64,000 nt of DNA from Chitinimonas koreensis (GTDB taxonomy: Bacteria > Pseudomonadota > Gammaproteobacteria > Burkholderiales > Chitinimonadaceae). The stretch spans positions 3,125,001-3,189,000 of the forward strand of contig NZ_CP060704.1 of NCBI RefSeq assembly GCF_014353015.1, given 5' to 3'. Made by a program: the position numbers and the translations under genes. The notes beneath the pieces were generated by a model. The model made no database searches. It was not told the DNA's origin and saw only the letters and a list, made by a program, of their open reading frames with translations. Each line of letters begins with the position of its first letter. Within the stretch, counting starts at the first letter, position 1. Shown piece after piece: positions 27,521 to 34,325 of this stretch.

Positions 27521-27880
27521 TTACCCTAAAGAATCCTGCCACCTGCCCCGAAGCGACAATATGTCATCCGGAAGAAGCGTCATCGGAGTATTCAAATGCA
27601 GCTTTAAATCCAATGCAGCGCTCTGCCGAATCATTGAATCGACTATCTGGAAAAGCACGAGACTGTTCTCAGGGTACTGTCCGATGTAATCAATAAACAC
27701 CACGCCCATTGCCTTGCCGGCCGCATATCCGCCAGCATAGCCATCAACCAGCGGCACATTCCAATAGTTCAAACCGTCAACGAATGGCAGATTGGCCGCA
27801 ACCGCGCCCCCGCCATCTTTCTTACTAGACGCCAAAATCTCACGCGCCGCCTCGATGTCTCGCTTCTTGCGGACATTCAT
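27521..27880 (-). CDS. Hypothetical phage protein
   Basis: A 119-residue protein of unknown family, beginning MNVRKKRDIEAAREILASSKK with GGGGAG four bases before the ATG. A central Gly/Ala/aromatic-rich stretch (YWNVPLVDGYAGGYAAGKAMG) may be weakly membrane-associated; the C-terminal half is hydrophobic helical. It is AT-richer than the late genes and transcribed opposite to the integrase, in the place where phages often carry accessory (moron) genes. No function assigned. Confidence 0.65.
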   Translation of the reverse strand: MNVRKKRDIEAAREILASSKKDGGGAVAANLPFVDGLNYWNVPLVDGYAGGYAAGKAMGVVFIDYIGQYPENSLVLFQIVDSMIRQSAALDLKLHLNTPMTLLPDDILSLRGRWQDSLG

Positions 27881-27907
27881 AGTCTCCCCGCTTTCACCAT
27901 GACAATA

Positions 27908-28114
27908 TTATTTGTTTTGATCGAATGCAGATACTGCAAGCAATTCACCACCTGTAGGTGCCTGATTATTTTGTCGGACCGAAGCCGATTCCATATTCGA
28001 ATTAAATTCATTCGAACTAGAAATTACGGCACATGGCCGAAGTGCGCTAATCCGACCAAGCCGGATTAAAGGATGGCGACTCAACGCCAGGGGAACATCT
28101 TGATGGTCATTCAA
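27908..28114 (-). CDS. Small hypothetical protein divergent from the repressor
   Basis: A 68-residue protein starting at TTG 28,114, eight bases after a perfect AGGAGG. No ATG is available, but the ribosome site is strong. Sequence: polar, with LALSRHPLIRLGRI near the start and no recognised domain. It is transcribed away from the BetR-type repressor gene, with 149 bases between the two start codons. That is where a Cro-, excisionase- or antirepressor-type gene would be expected, but the sequence does not show such a function. Confidence 0.5.
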   Translation of the reverse strand: MNDHQDVPLALSRHPLIRLGRISALRPCAVISSSNEFNSNMESASVRQNNQAPTGGELLAVSAFDQNK

Positions 28115-28263
28115 TTTACTTCTCCTCCTTCAAACGGTCGTTTTTTTGGTCCGCTAGGCGGCCTACAGACACGCTAGCCTGTCGCCCAACGGCCGCGCAA
28201 GGTTACACTGTCTCATATCCTGCGACACTCGACCGGAAGCCGCGCCAGGCCTCAATTACAGCC

Positions 28264-29100
28264 ATGATGCTCTCTGAGCGAATCGCCCAAAATGTTCGGC
28301 GACTGATCCCTTTGTTCGAGACAAGCCCTCGACACTACGTCAGTACGCTCGCACGGCTGCTCGGGGTTCACCGGTCCGTCGCAGACCGGCACATGCGCCA
28401 CGTGCTGAGCATCGAGATGCTGGAGCGGATAGCCGCTGCACTGGGCGTTCCTCCAGCCCTGCTACTGGATGGAACACCGGAGACAGTGCAAGCGATCAAG
28501 GCCAAGGTCGAGGTCAACGGCGTCCGGTCAGACTGCGTAGCGTGGATTGAGCCTGAGCTGGTACTGCCGGTCGCCGCAGATACGCTGCTGGCTTGGCCGG
28601 ACGGTAATGGCTGGCAAGTCGGTCGGTTCCGGTACCGCCGCGAAGCCGGGCGGCCGGTCGTTAGACTCGACGTCATACCGGAAGTGGTCGCCGACACCGA
28701 GACCGTGGTGGCAGTGCACGGCGACGACATGGAGTTCGTCACACGGCTGGCCAGGAGGCTAAGCGACGAAGGCTATTCGGCAGTCGTCTGTCACGACGTC
28801 TACAAGCTCATGAACGAGTTTCGTCGACCAAACGCGCAACTGGCGCACGCCGACGAGACCAGAGCCAACCGGCTCGAGCCTCGCCGGCACCTCCCTGACA
28901 TCCTGATCGTGCAGTCCAACGCTGCGGACAGCTTGGCTACCCAGGCCTCGATCGTGGCCGGCGAGATTGTCCAAACCATCATCGTGACCAACGCCGTCCG
29001 CGAGGACGACCTTGTGGCAGGGCGGTTTTTCGCCCCGAAAAATGTGACTCGTATACTGGCTCTGCTTTGCGATCTGGCCCCAGGCCAAATTGCAGGGTGA
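28264..29100 (+). CDS. Prophage repressor with BetR-type C-terminal domain
   Basis: A 278-residue regulator. Residues ~20-70 look like an XRE-type helix-turn-helix (STLARLLGVHRSVADRHM...EMLERIAAALGVPPALLL). Residues ~145-278 resemble the BetR domain, a receiver-like fold (ETVVAVHGDDMEFVTRLARRLSDEGYSAVV, LPDILIVQ) lacking the phosphoacceptor set. BetR-type proteins act as repressors in several proteobacterial prophages. It is followed within 30 bases by the signal-peptide gene and then the LuxR-family gene, all on one strand, so the three are probably co-transcribed. Confidence 0.78.
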   Translation: MMLSERIAQNVRRLIPLFETSPRHYVSTLARLLGVHRSVADRHMRHVLSIEMLERIAAALGVPPALLLDGTPETVQAIKAKVEVNGVRSDCVAWIEPELVLPVAADTLLAWPDGNGWQVGRFRYRREAGRPVVRLDVIPEVVADTETVVAVHGDDMEFVTRLARRLSDEGYSAVVCHDVYKLMNEFRRPNAQLAHADETRANRLEPRRHLPDILIVQSNAADSLATQASIVAGEIVQTIIVTNAVREDDLVAGRFFAPKNVTRILALLCDLAPGQIAG

Positions 29101-29130
29101 CCTATTTTTTACTGTCACAGGAGCCACAAA

Positions 29131-29262
29131 ATGAAGAAGTCTGCCATTATTGCCGCATTCGTTCTCGCAACCGCCGCTCAAGCTGCACCGACCACAGCCG
29201 CGAGCGCATCGTGGACCGAATCCCTGGCAGCGTACCTTTTCATGATTGTTAAGGGTACATAA
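29131..29262 (+). CDS. 43-residue peptide with signal sequence
   Basis: A short gene, MKKSAIIAAFVLATAAQAAP..., with AGGAG seven bases before the ATG. The lysine-rich start, hydrophobic core and AQA ending make a clear Sec signal peptide. Cleavage after AQA would release a peptide of about 25 residues that ends LAAYLFMIVKGT. It lies 30 bases after the repressor gene and 22 before the LuxR-family gene. I recognise no family. It could be an exported signal, a small membrane or periplasmic protein, or a toxin-like peptide. Confidence 0.62.
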   Translation: MKKSAIIAAFVLATAAQAAPTTAASASWTESLAAYLFMIVKGT

Positions 29263-29284
29263 CCTAATACGCTAGAGAAGAAAT

Positions 29285-29998
29285 ATGCCAAACTTTAGTT
29301 CGCTCGCACTGGACCTCGCAGGCATTGAGAATGAAGCCGATATAGGCGAAGCATCTCTTAAATTTGCCCGCGAGCTAGGATTTGATGGACGCACAATCGT
29401 CTACCTCAATCCCGCCGCACAAACGGACCCAGGTGCGGGCGAACATTTTTCGATAATTACAAATCACCCCGAAATGGATTTCGGCGATATCGAGAACATT
29501 GCGGAACGCGACCCGGTTTTACGTCAAATCCAGATACGCAACCCAACCCCATTTCACTGGGGACAAGATACATATAGAGACGCACCCGATCTTTATGAAG
29601 TTGGAAGCCATTACGGGGTTCGATCCGGGCTAATAGTTCCACTTCTATTAGGCGAAGGCCGAAGAATGACCATATCGTTTGATATCGGGAAAGAGCTTGA
29701 CGGAACACCTAAGCAAATAGAAAGCAGATTGGGTGACATGACACGTTTTGCGCAGATATTCGCTGGATCAGTTATTCCGCTATTCGATACGCGCTTTGAA
29801 TTATCAAGTGCACTCGACAAAACGGAAAAGCTTTTACTACAACTTCTGGCCGAGAAGTTTAAGCAGCACGAGTTGCCAAGCAAGTTGCGCCTCGGCGAAG
29901 ACCTGGTCAAAGCCAAACTGCGTAGTGCCGCTCAAAAGTTAGGTGTAGGAAATCCTCGAACCGCCGCCTTTCTAGCAAGGAATATTGGCGCCATATAG
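29285..29998 (+). CDS. LuxR-family regulator with autoinducer-binding domain, phage-encoded
   Basis: A 237-residue protein with the two-domain plan of LuxR-type quorum-sensing receptors. Residues ~25-165 match the autoinducer-binding domain: Asp76 in ERDPVLRQI and Trp92 in PTPFHWGQ fit the conserved Asp and Trp of TraR/LuxR, then HYGVRSGLIVPL. The positions equal to TraR Trp57 and Tyr61 appear changed (Phe66 and a non-Tyr), hinting at a different ligand. Residues ~174-237 are a GerE-like helix-turn-helix (TEKLLLQLLAE...KLGVGNPRTAAFLARNIGAI) with an unusual recognition helix. The gene is AT-richer than its surroundings. It would read an acyl-homoserine-lactone-like signal, by inference. Confidence 0.8.
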   Translation: MPNFSSLALDLAGIENEADIGEASLKFARELGFDGRTIVYLNPAAQTDPGAGEHFSIITNHPEMDFGDIENIAERDPVLRQIQIRNPTPFHWGQDTYRDAPDLYEVGSHYGVRSGLIVPLLLGEGRRMTISFDIGKELDGTPKQIESRLGDMTRFAQIFAGSVIPLFDTRFELSSALDKTEKLLLQLLAEKFKQHELPSKLRLGEDLVKAKLRSAAQKLGVGNPRTAAFLARNIGAI

Positions 29999-30025
29999 GT
30001 TGCCGACGAGCGGCCGTCGCCTCTG

Positions 30026-30116
30026 TTGACTTAATTATTAAGTACAATAGAATACGGCTCATGGGCTGCAGCAACGCAGCCCGCCGACGCCTCCGGCAGC
30101 AGGCAGGAGCACGACA
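30026..30116 (+). promoter_or_regulatory. Promoter and palindromic operator, copy 1 (P1)
   Basis: TTGACT (30,026-30,031) and TAGAAT (30,048-30,053), 16 bases apart, form a good sigma-70 promoter. A perfect 15-base palindrome, ACTTAATTATTAAGT (30,029-30,043), overlaps the -35 end and spacer, where a repressor would block RNA polymerase. A leader with a GGGCTGC/GCAGCCC hairpin and a GCAGGAG ribosome site follows. The whole block to the ATG recurs at 31,290 with 88 of 94 bases the same. Confidence 0.8.
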
Positions 30117-30524
30117 ATGTACCTAGGACAAAACCCCGCTTACGCCAGCAATCTCCGTCTCCAGCATGCCGCCGTCGATGCCGCGGCAGATGCACTGATC
30201 GTTGCGCTGAACCTCTCGCCGTTGCCAGCCATTGATCTTGATGCCGGGCTTCGCCAGCTGCTCGGCGACGCTCCCGAAACGGCCGAGCAATTGACCCGCC
30301 GCAAGCAGGCCCACGTCCGCGATGCCCTCGAAGCGCGGTACAAGGCCGCCCGCGCCGATCGAGTTGCCGACGACACATATGTCCAAGGTGCAACCACCGC
30401 GGAGATGTCACCCGAGGCCCGCATCGAGGCCGAGAACACCCGACTGCCCGCGCAGTATCACAACCTGGTCAACTGGGTGCGCTACGCCTACGGCGATTTG
30501 ATCGCCATGGTCGTTTTTGCCTGA
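30117..30524 (+). CDS. Hypothetical phage protein
   Basis: A 135-residue soluble, largely helical protein (MYLGQNPAYASNLRLQHAAV...) with no recognised domain. GGCAGGAG precedes the ATG. First gene of the operon behind promoter copy P1; followed after 20 bases by the 169-residue gene. No function assigned. Confidence 0.68.
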   Translation: MYLGQNPAYASNLRLQHAAVDAAADALIVALNLSPLPAIDLDAGLRQLLGDAPETAEQLTRRKQAHVRDALEARYKAARADRVADDTYVQGATTAEMSPEARIEAENTRLPAQYHNLVNWVRYAYGDLIAMVVFA

Positions 30525-30544
30525 TCACGGGAGTCGAGCCGCTG

Positions 30545-31054
30545 ATGCCCTACCTCAATCACTACACCCTGACCACCAGCCACAACCGCCGCAGTGATCG
30601 AGCCGAGGTCGCGGAAGCTACGATGGCCGTCGTCGCACCATGGGTCCTCGAGCACGCCGCCATCGATCGCAGGCCAGGCGATCCTGTCGCGCTGCCGGTG
30701 CCCGAATGGGCACACTACACCGCCCACCTGCTATCCCACGACGGCGCACTGATCGTCACGGTGTACGGGCCGGACGGCCCCTTTGTGCTCGGTAAGCCGC
30801 CCACGCGCACCACACCGCTGCTGACGTTCGGGGTCGCCACCAAGAGCCGACATGCCATACCACTATGGGAGATGCTGATGCAGCAACCCTTCGTCCACCC
30901 AAAGTCTCAACGACCACCCGCACCGTGGTGTGCGGTCGCGCTGTATCCCGTATTGCAACAACATCCGGAAGCGGCCCGTTGGATGGGCGACTTCGAACGA
31001 TGTGTCGCCTGGGCCTGGATCACCCGCAACGTCGGCATCGAGTCGGCCTCATGA
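30545..31054 (+). CDS. Hypothetical protein, partner of an XRE regulator
   Basis: A 169-residue protein of unknown family (MPYLNHYTLTTSHNRRSDRAE...), with Trp-rich C-terminal part (WCAVALYP, RWMGDFERCVAWAWI). Its stop overlaps the start of the XRE-type gene in an ATGA arrangement, so the two products are made together. This arrangement is seen in toxin-antitoxin pairs, but no toxin motif is visible, and a phage regulatory partner is equally possible. Confidence 0.65.
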   Translation: MPYLNHYTLTTSHNRRSDRAEVAEATMAVVAPWVLEHAAIDRRPGDPVALPVPEWAHYTAHLLSHDGALIVTVYGPDGPFVLGKPPTRTTPLLTFGVATKSRHAIPLWEMLMQQPFVHPKSQRPPAPWCAVALYPVLQQHPEAARWMGDFERCVAWAWITRNVGIESAS

Positions 31055-31293
31055 CCACCGCTGACCTTCTCGATTGGCGGAACAAAATGGGCTACAGCCA
31101 ACGCGCGGCTGCAGCCGCGCTCGGCGTGACGCTTGCAACCTATCAACGGCTGGAACGTGGCGCCGACTGGACCACCGGCGTAGCGGTCCATATCGACCGT
31201 CGAACGGCGCTGGCGTGCGCCGCGCTGATGGCAGGACTGGCGCCCTACGGCGAGACGGAGATAGTGCCGACAGACGGTCCACCGGAGAATTGA
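31051..31293 (+). CDS. Small XRE-type helix-turn-helix protein
   Basis: An 80-residue protein with one Cro/CI-type helix-turn-helix near the start (DLLDWRNKMGYSQRAAAAALGVTLATYQRLERG). The ATG overlaps the upstream stop by four bases. It lies between the two copies of the palindromic promoter block: it is in the P1 operon and its stop codon overlaps the start of the P2 block. It is therefore a natural candidate to bind the palindromes and regulate both operons. Confidence 0.8.
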   Translation: MTTADLLDWRNKMGYSQRAAAAALGVTLATYQRLERGADWTTGVAVHIDRRTALACAALMAGLAPYGETEIVPTDGPPEN

Positions 31294-31380
31294 CTTAATT
31301 ATTAAGTAGAATAGAATACGACTTATGGGATGCAGCAACGCAGCCCGCCGACGCCTCCGGCAGCAGGCAGGAGCACCAAA
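31290..31380 (+). promoter_or_regulatory. Promoter and palindromic operator, copy 2 (P2)
   Basis: Near-duplicate of the block at 30,026: TTGACT, the same perfect 15-base palindrome (31,293-31,307), TAGAAT with the same 16-base spacing, and the same leader up to the ATG at 31,381. The -35 box overlaps the stop region of the XRE gene. The leader hairpin arm differs by one base (GGGATGC), which weakens its pairing. Confidence 0.8.
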
Positions 31381-31656
31381 ATGCAATACTTCTCGACTCA
31401 ACGGTGTGCGGAAGTCGAAATCGACCTGAACACGGCGTCGCTCGAAGCGCTCAATGACGCTTACACCTCGCTGCTCGAGATGTCCGACTCCCGCGGCGCT
31501 TACCCCGGATCGAAAGCTTGGCTCAAGGCCAAACCCCACGCCGACAAGCTGGCCGAACTCATCGCAGCCCGCCCGGAAGTCGAAGCGTATCGGAAGCAAG
31601 TGGCGGCGGAAAAGCGCGCCGCGCGCCTGGAAGGCCGCGATATCTACGGCATGTGA
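31381..31656 (+). CDS. Hypothetical phage protein
   Basis: A 91-residue charged, helical, probably cytoplasmic protein (MQYFSTQRCAEVEIDLNTAS... ending RLEGRDIYGM) with no recognised domain. GCAGGAG precedes the ATG. It is the only gene directly behind promoter copy P2. Confidence 0.66.
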   Translation: MQYFSTQRCAEVEIDLNTASLEALNDAYTSLLEMSDSRGAYPGSKAWLKAKPHADKLAELIAARPEVEAYRKQVAAEKRAARLEGRDIYGM

Positions 31657-31739
31657 GGCAACGTCGGCGAGGGTATCCGCCGCGCGCTGTCCGCCGCTGG
31701 CAACCCGCCGACAGACGGTTAATTTATACACAAAATCCA

Positions 31740-31767
31740 ATTTGCCAGCACTTGGTTAAGGTGTAAT
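31740..31767 (+). promoter_or_regulatory. Putative promoter upstream of the 75-residue gene
   Basis: TTGCCA (31,740-31,745) and TAATAT (31,762-31,767) with a 16-base spacer, in an AT-rich stretch. It lacks the palindrome of P1 and P2, so it should be controlled differently. Confidence 0.55.
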
Positions 31768-31839
31768 ATTCAAACCATGGAATGCACGCAAAGCAAACCA
31801 CCGTCCCGGCGGGTTCCGGGTCTCGATTAGGAGAACATC

Positions 31840-32067
31840 ATGAACACCATCGATATCACCAAAGCCAACAACGAATTCAACGGCGGCAACATCAACATCG
31901 GCGAATACGTCGCCTACTGGATCAGCGAGGACGGGCAAGCCAGCCTGCCCATCACCTGGGGCAGCTTCAAGACCGCAGAAGAGGCAGAAGCGGCGGGTGC
32001 AGCAGAAGTTGCAAAGGAAGGCTTGATTGGCGATATCAGTGTCGTCCTTGTTATCGCCGACGAATAA
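31840..32067 (+). CDS. Small hypothetical phage protein
   Basis: A 75-residue acidic protein (MNTIDITKANNEFNGGNINIGEYVAYWISEDGQ...) with TAGGAG seven bases before the ATG. No recognised domain; strands at the start and end and a helix in the middle are likely. A short hairpin terminator follows. Confidence 0.65.
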   Translation: MNTIDITKANNEFNGGNINIGEYVAYWISEDGQASLPITWGSFKTAEEAEAAGAAEVAKEGLIGDISVVLVIADE

Positions 32068-32075
32068 AGAACAAC

Positions 32076-32101
32076 GGCCCGCCATAGCGGGCCTCTCTTC
32101 T
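32076..32101 (+). terminator. Short hairpin terminator
   Basis: GGCCCGC (32,076-32,082) and GCGGGCC (32,087-32,093) around loop CATA, followed by TCTCTTCT. It ends the 75-residue gene, and the next gene starts 10 bases later, so read-through is likely. Confidence 0.6.
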
Positions 32102-32111
32102 GGAGCCCGCT

Positions 32112-32468
32112 ATGTTCCGTGTTTATCTCCGGCACCCTGACCAATCGGTCAGCGATAAGACCAACACCAGTGATCCAGCCGTCGCTCAGGCCGCCTACGA
32201 TGCACTGCTGGACCGTGCTGAATTGATCGGTAGCCCGATACTTGCCGTGATGAATCAGGACGGCAAGCCGGTCGCCCACCACCGATTCGACGGCAAGGGT
32301 TCGCACGGCGGAGCCCGCCCAGGCGGTGGCCGACCCAGCATCGGTGACGTGCGGCGCAACGTGACGCTACCGCAGGACGTCGAAGACTATCTGCGTGACC
32401 TCGGGGACGGCGGCCTGTCCGCCGGCATCATCAAGGCCGTGCGCCGCTTGCAGAGCACTCAATCGTAA
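32112..32468 (+). CDS. Hypothetical protein with Gly/Arg/Pro-rich motif
   Basis: A 118-residue protein. The N-terminal half (MFRVYLRHPDQSVSDKTNTS...) is a small alpha/beta-like region; the middle carries GSHGGARPGGGRPS, a basic Gly/Pro/Arg motif common in small phage proteins that may contact nucleic acid; the C-terminal third is helical (LPQDVEDYLRDLG). TGGAG precedes the ATG. No function assigned. Confidence 0.65.
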   Translation: MFRVYLRHPDQSVSDKTNTSDPAVAQAAYDALLDRAELIGSPILAVMNQDGKPVAHHRFDGKGSHGGARPGGGRPSIGDVRRNVTLPQDVEDYLRDLGDGGLSAGIIKAVRRLQSTQS

Positions 32469-32560
32469 CCACCCCTTGTTACCTAAGCACAATTGCCGGC
32501 ATACAGTTTTTCGTCCTTAGTGATTAGTTGCCATTTGGCAATTTCACCAGGAGGAATCTC

Positions 32561-32737
32561 ATGAGCGACAACCTTGGCATTAAGCAGCCAGCAGACCCGA
32601 AGAAAATTAACGTCAACGAGGACTGGGAAGTGAAGTACTGGACCAAGGAACTCGGCGTCAACGAAGCGACACTGCGCGCTGCAGTGAAAGCCGTTGGCCC
32701 GCTGGTTGTCGACGTCCGTCGGCACTTGGGTAAGTGA
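32561..32737 (+). CDS. DUF3606 family protein
   Basis: A 58-residue protein matching DUF3606: KKINVNEDWEVKYWTKELGVNEATLRAAVKAVGP and VRRHLGK. A perfect AGGAGG lies before the ATG. The family is small and uncharacterised and is common in proteobacteria and their phages. It is the last rightward gene; the holin gene faces it 26 bases away. Confidence 0.82.
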   Translation: MSDNLGIKQPADPKKINVNEDWEVKYWTKELGVNEATLRAAVKAVGPLVVDVRRHLGK

Positions 32738-32763
32738 ATGTGCGGCGCGGCCTAGCCGCGCCG

Positions 32764-33303
32764 TTATCGCGACTCGATCGACGGCGCTTGAGCGAGCAGC
32801 TCGGTCTTGCGATAGCTCCCTCGGGTTGTGCCGAAATTGAACGCGAGCGCCATCAGCCAGGCGCCCTCGAGTGCGCCCAGGATCCGGCCCACGATTTCGC
32901 CGGGAATGGCATGCGGATAGCCGTTGACGATCACCCAGCCGTCGATCGCGAACACCATCAGCGTCAGCAGGTACGTCAGGTTCCGCGGCGTGTTGTCGCT
33001 GGTTGCCTGCTGGCGCAGGCGCGCGCCGGCGCGGTCGGCCGCATCGATCCTGGCCAGGTCGATGGCGTAGTTCGCTTCGAGTTCCTGCCGGCGCAGCGCG
33101 AACGCATAGTCAGCCTGGCGCAGCGCCTGTACTTGCTCGGGTGTGCCGTCGCCGACACTTACCGCGGCCGCGATAGCCGCCTCGGTTCGCTCCGGCAGGC
33201 CGAGCGCGTCGGCGATCGCGCTCACGGCCATACCGGCGAGCGGTCCGCCCAGTGCTGCGCCGGCAAGCGGCGCCGCCTTCGAAATCAGATCCCGCCAGCT
33301 CAT
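32764..33303 (-). CDS. Holin, 3TM family
   Basis: A 179-residue protein like the GTA-type three-TM holins. The N-terminal Ala/Gly-rich segment (KAAPLAGAALGGPLAGMAVSAIADALGL) and two C-terminal segments (NLTYLLTLMVFAIDGWVIV and ILGALEGAWLMALAFNFG) would cross the inner membrane, with a charged helical linker between. It would open the membrane at the end of infection. ATG 33,303 overlaps the lysozyme stop (ATGA); GTG 33,309 is an alternative. Last gene of the lysis cassette. Confidence 0.8.
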   Translation of the reverse strand: MSWRDLISKAAPLAGAALGGPLAGMAVSAIADALGLPERTEAAIAAAVSVGDGTPEQVQALRQADYAFALRRQELEANYAIDLARIDAADRAGARLRQQATSDNTPRNLTYLLTLMVFAIDGWVIVNGYPHAIPGEIVGRILGALEGAWLMALAFNFGTTRGSYRKTELLAQAPSIESR

Positions 33304-33743
33304 CGCCACACCCCACGGTACATCATTGCCTCGTCACGCCGCCGCGCCTCGAGGCCAGCCAGTACCTTGCCGCCGGCCTTGTTCCAAACGGCAAACTGAG
33401 ACGCAGCATCGGAAAAGCGACCAGCGTTGTGGCGGCGCAGCAGCGTGCTCCCGCGAAGCTTCGGCGCGCCCACGTTGTAGGCGAACGATACGAGCGCGTC
33501 GAACTGGTCCTGCGACGTATTGATGGTCAGCATGTCGGCCACCTCTGCGGCGAAGCGATTCGCGTCGGCCTCGAGCAGCGCCCGAGCCTGCGCTTCGGTA
33601 ATCGTCATGCGCTCGTGCACATCCGGCCCAGTGTGGCCGTAACCAATGGTTAGGACACCGGCCGGGCAAAGGTACGCGGTCAAACGCAGCCCCTCGAACC
33701 TGCAAATCAAGTCGAGGCCGCGCTGCGAAATTTTCATAGTCAT
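33300..33743 (-). CDS. Endolysin, T4-type lysozyme (GH24)
   Basis: A 147-residue muramidase. The catalytic set is in CRFEGLRLTAYLCPAGVLTIGYGHT: Glu, eight residues, Cys in place of Asp, five residues, Thr, the spacing of GH24 phage endolysins with the Cys variant. YNVGAPKLRGSTLLRRHNAG follows. There is no obvious signal-anchor, so release through the holin is expected. Both ends overlap neighbours by four bases (holin and the spanin-like gene). Confidence 0.92.
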   Translation of the reverse strand: MTMKISQRGLDLICRFEGLRLTAYLCPAGVLTIGYGHTGPDVHERMTITEAQARALLEADANRFAAEVADMLTINTSQDQFDALVSFAYNVGAPKLRGSTLLRRHNAGRFSDAASQFAVWNKAGGKVLAGLEARRRDEAMMYRGVWR

Positions 33744-34252
33744 GATGGGATTCCAGGTTGTGAGGGTTCCGCCGTACGCCGGCGCAGTAGCGCCAGGAGA
33801 CGCTGGGTATCGGCATCTTCGGGAAGCGGCGTCCCATGTAGGAGGTGGTCGACCACTTCCAGCAGGAGATCCGCGCTACGGGAGAATTTCGCGACCTCGT
33901 CGCGCAGACCCGCAACCTCGGTGGTAAGCCGCTGGACCTTGAGTTCCAAGCCGGCCCGGCTGTTGTCGGCATCCAGGGCGCGCTGCTCGGCATCGATGCG
34001 CAGCCGACGCAGCTGCTCGATGTCGCCGGCCTGCGCCACGATCACCTCGCCGCGGCGCCTGATTTCAGCGTTGAGCTCATCGAGCAACGCCTTGGTTCCA
34101 TCGTCGACTAGGTCCGCGCGCCGATCGGCTCGGCTATCAGCGCGGATGCGACGCCAAGCGTCGTAGCTCTTGGTTGCCCCACCACCGAGCAGCGCCGCCA
34201 GCAGTAACTTCCAGAGCGGCAAATCAGGCGGGATCAATGAAGGTTCGGCCAT
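33740..34252 (-). CDS. Spanin-like membrane-anchored coiled-coil protein
   Basis: A 170-residue protein with one N-terminal membrane segment (LPLWKLLLAALLGGGAT) and a long charged coiled coil (LLDELNAEIRRRGEVIVAQAGDIEQLRRL...), ending in a Pro/Arg-rich tail. The shape and the place just before the lysozyme gene suit an inner-membrane spanin (Rz type), but no Rz sequence motif is evident and no outer-membrane partner was found in another frame. ATG 34,252 chosen; its stop overlaps the lysozyme start. Confidence 0.6.
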   Translation of the reverse strand: MAEPSLIPPDLPLWKLLLAALLGGGATKSYDAWRRIRADSRADRRADLVDDGTKALLDELNAEIRRRGEVIVAQAGDIEQLRRLRIDAEQRALDADNSRAGLELKVQRLTTEVAGLRDEVAKFSRSADLLLEVVDHLLHGTPLPEDADTQRLLALLRRRTAEPSQPGIPS

Positions 34253-34261
34253 CGCACATCC

Positions 34262-34291
34262 CAAAGAAACGCCCCGAGCACTGCCCGGGGC
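34262..34291 (-). terminator. Intrinsic terminator between dam and the lysis genes
   Basis: On the minus strand a stem of GCCCCG with CGGGGC (34,271-34,291) is followed by TTTCTTT (34,269-34,263). It ends the methylase transcript about 10 bases before the spanin-like start codon. Confidence 0.75.
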
Positions 34292-34325
34292 GATGTTGAA
34301 GTTGTTGGCGTCTCTCCCTGTACAG

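Noticed and set aside
29131..29262. Arbitrium-type (AimR-AimP) system
   Set aside because: The peptide is the right size, but no TPR-type AimR receptor or AimX-like locus is present.
30029..30043. Palindrome as a classical lux box
   Set aside because: Lux boxes are about 20 bases with a different consensus (ACCTGT...ACAGGT type). This 15-base AT-rich palindrome does not match, so binding by the LuxR-type protein is only one option.
31775..31828. Leader ORF of 17 codons before the 75-residue gene
   Set aside because: It begins after the putative promoter and ends 11 bases before the gene, but has no ribosome site and no attenuator-like codon run.
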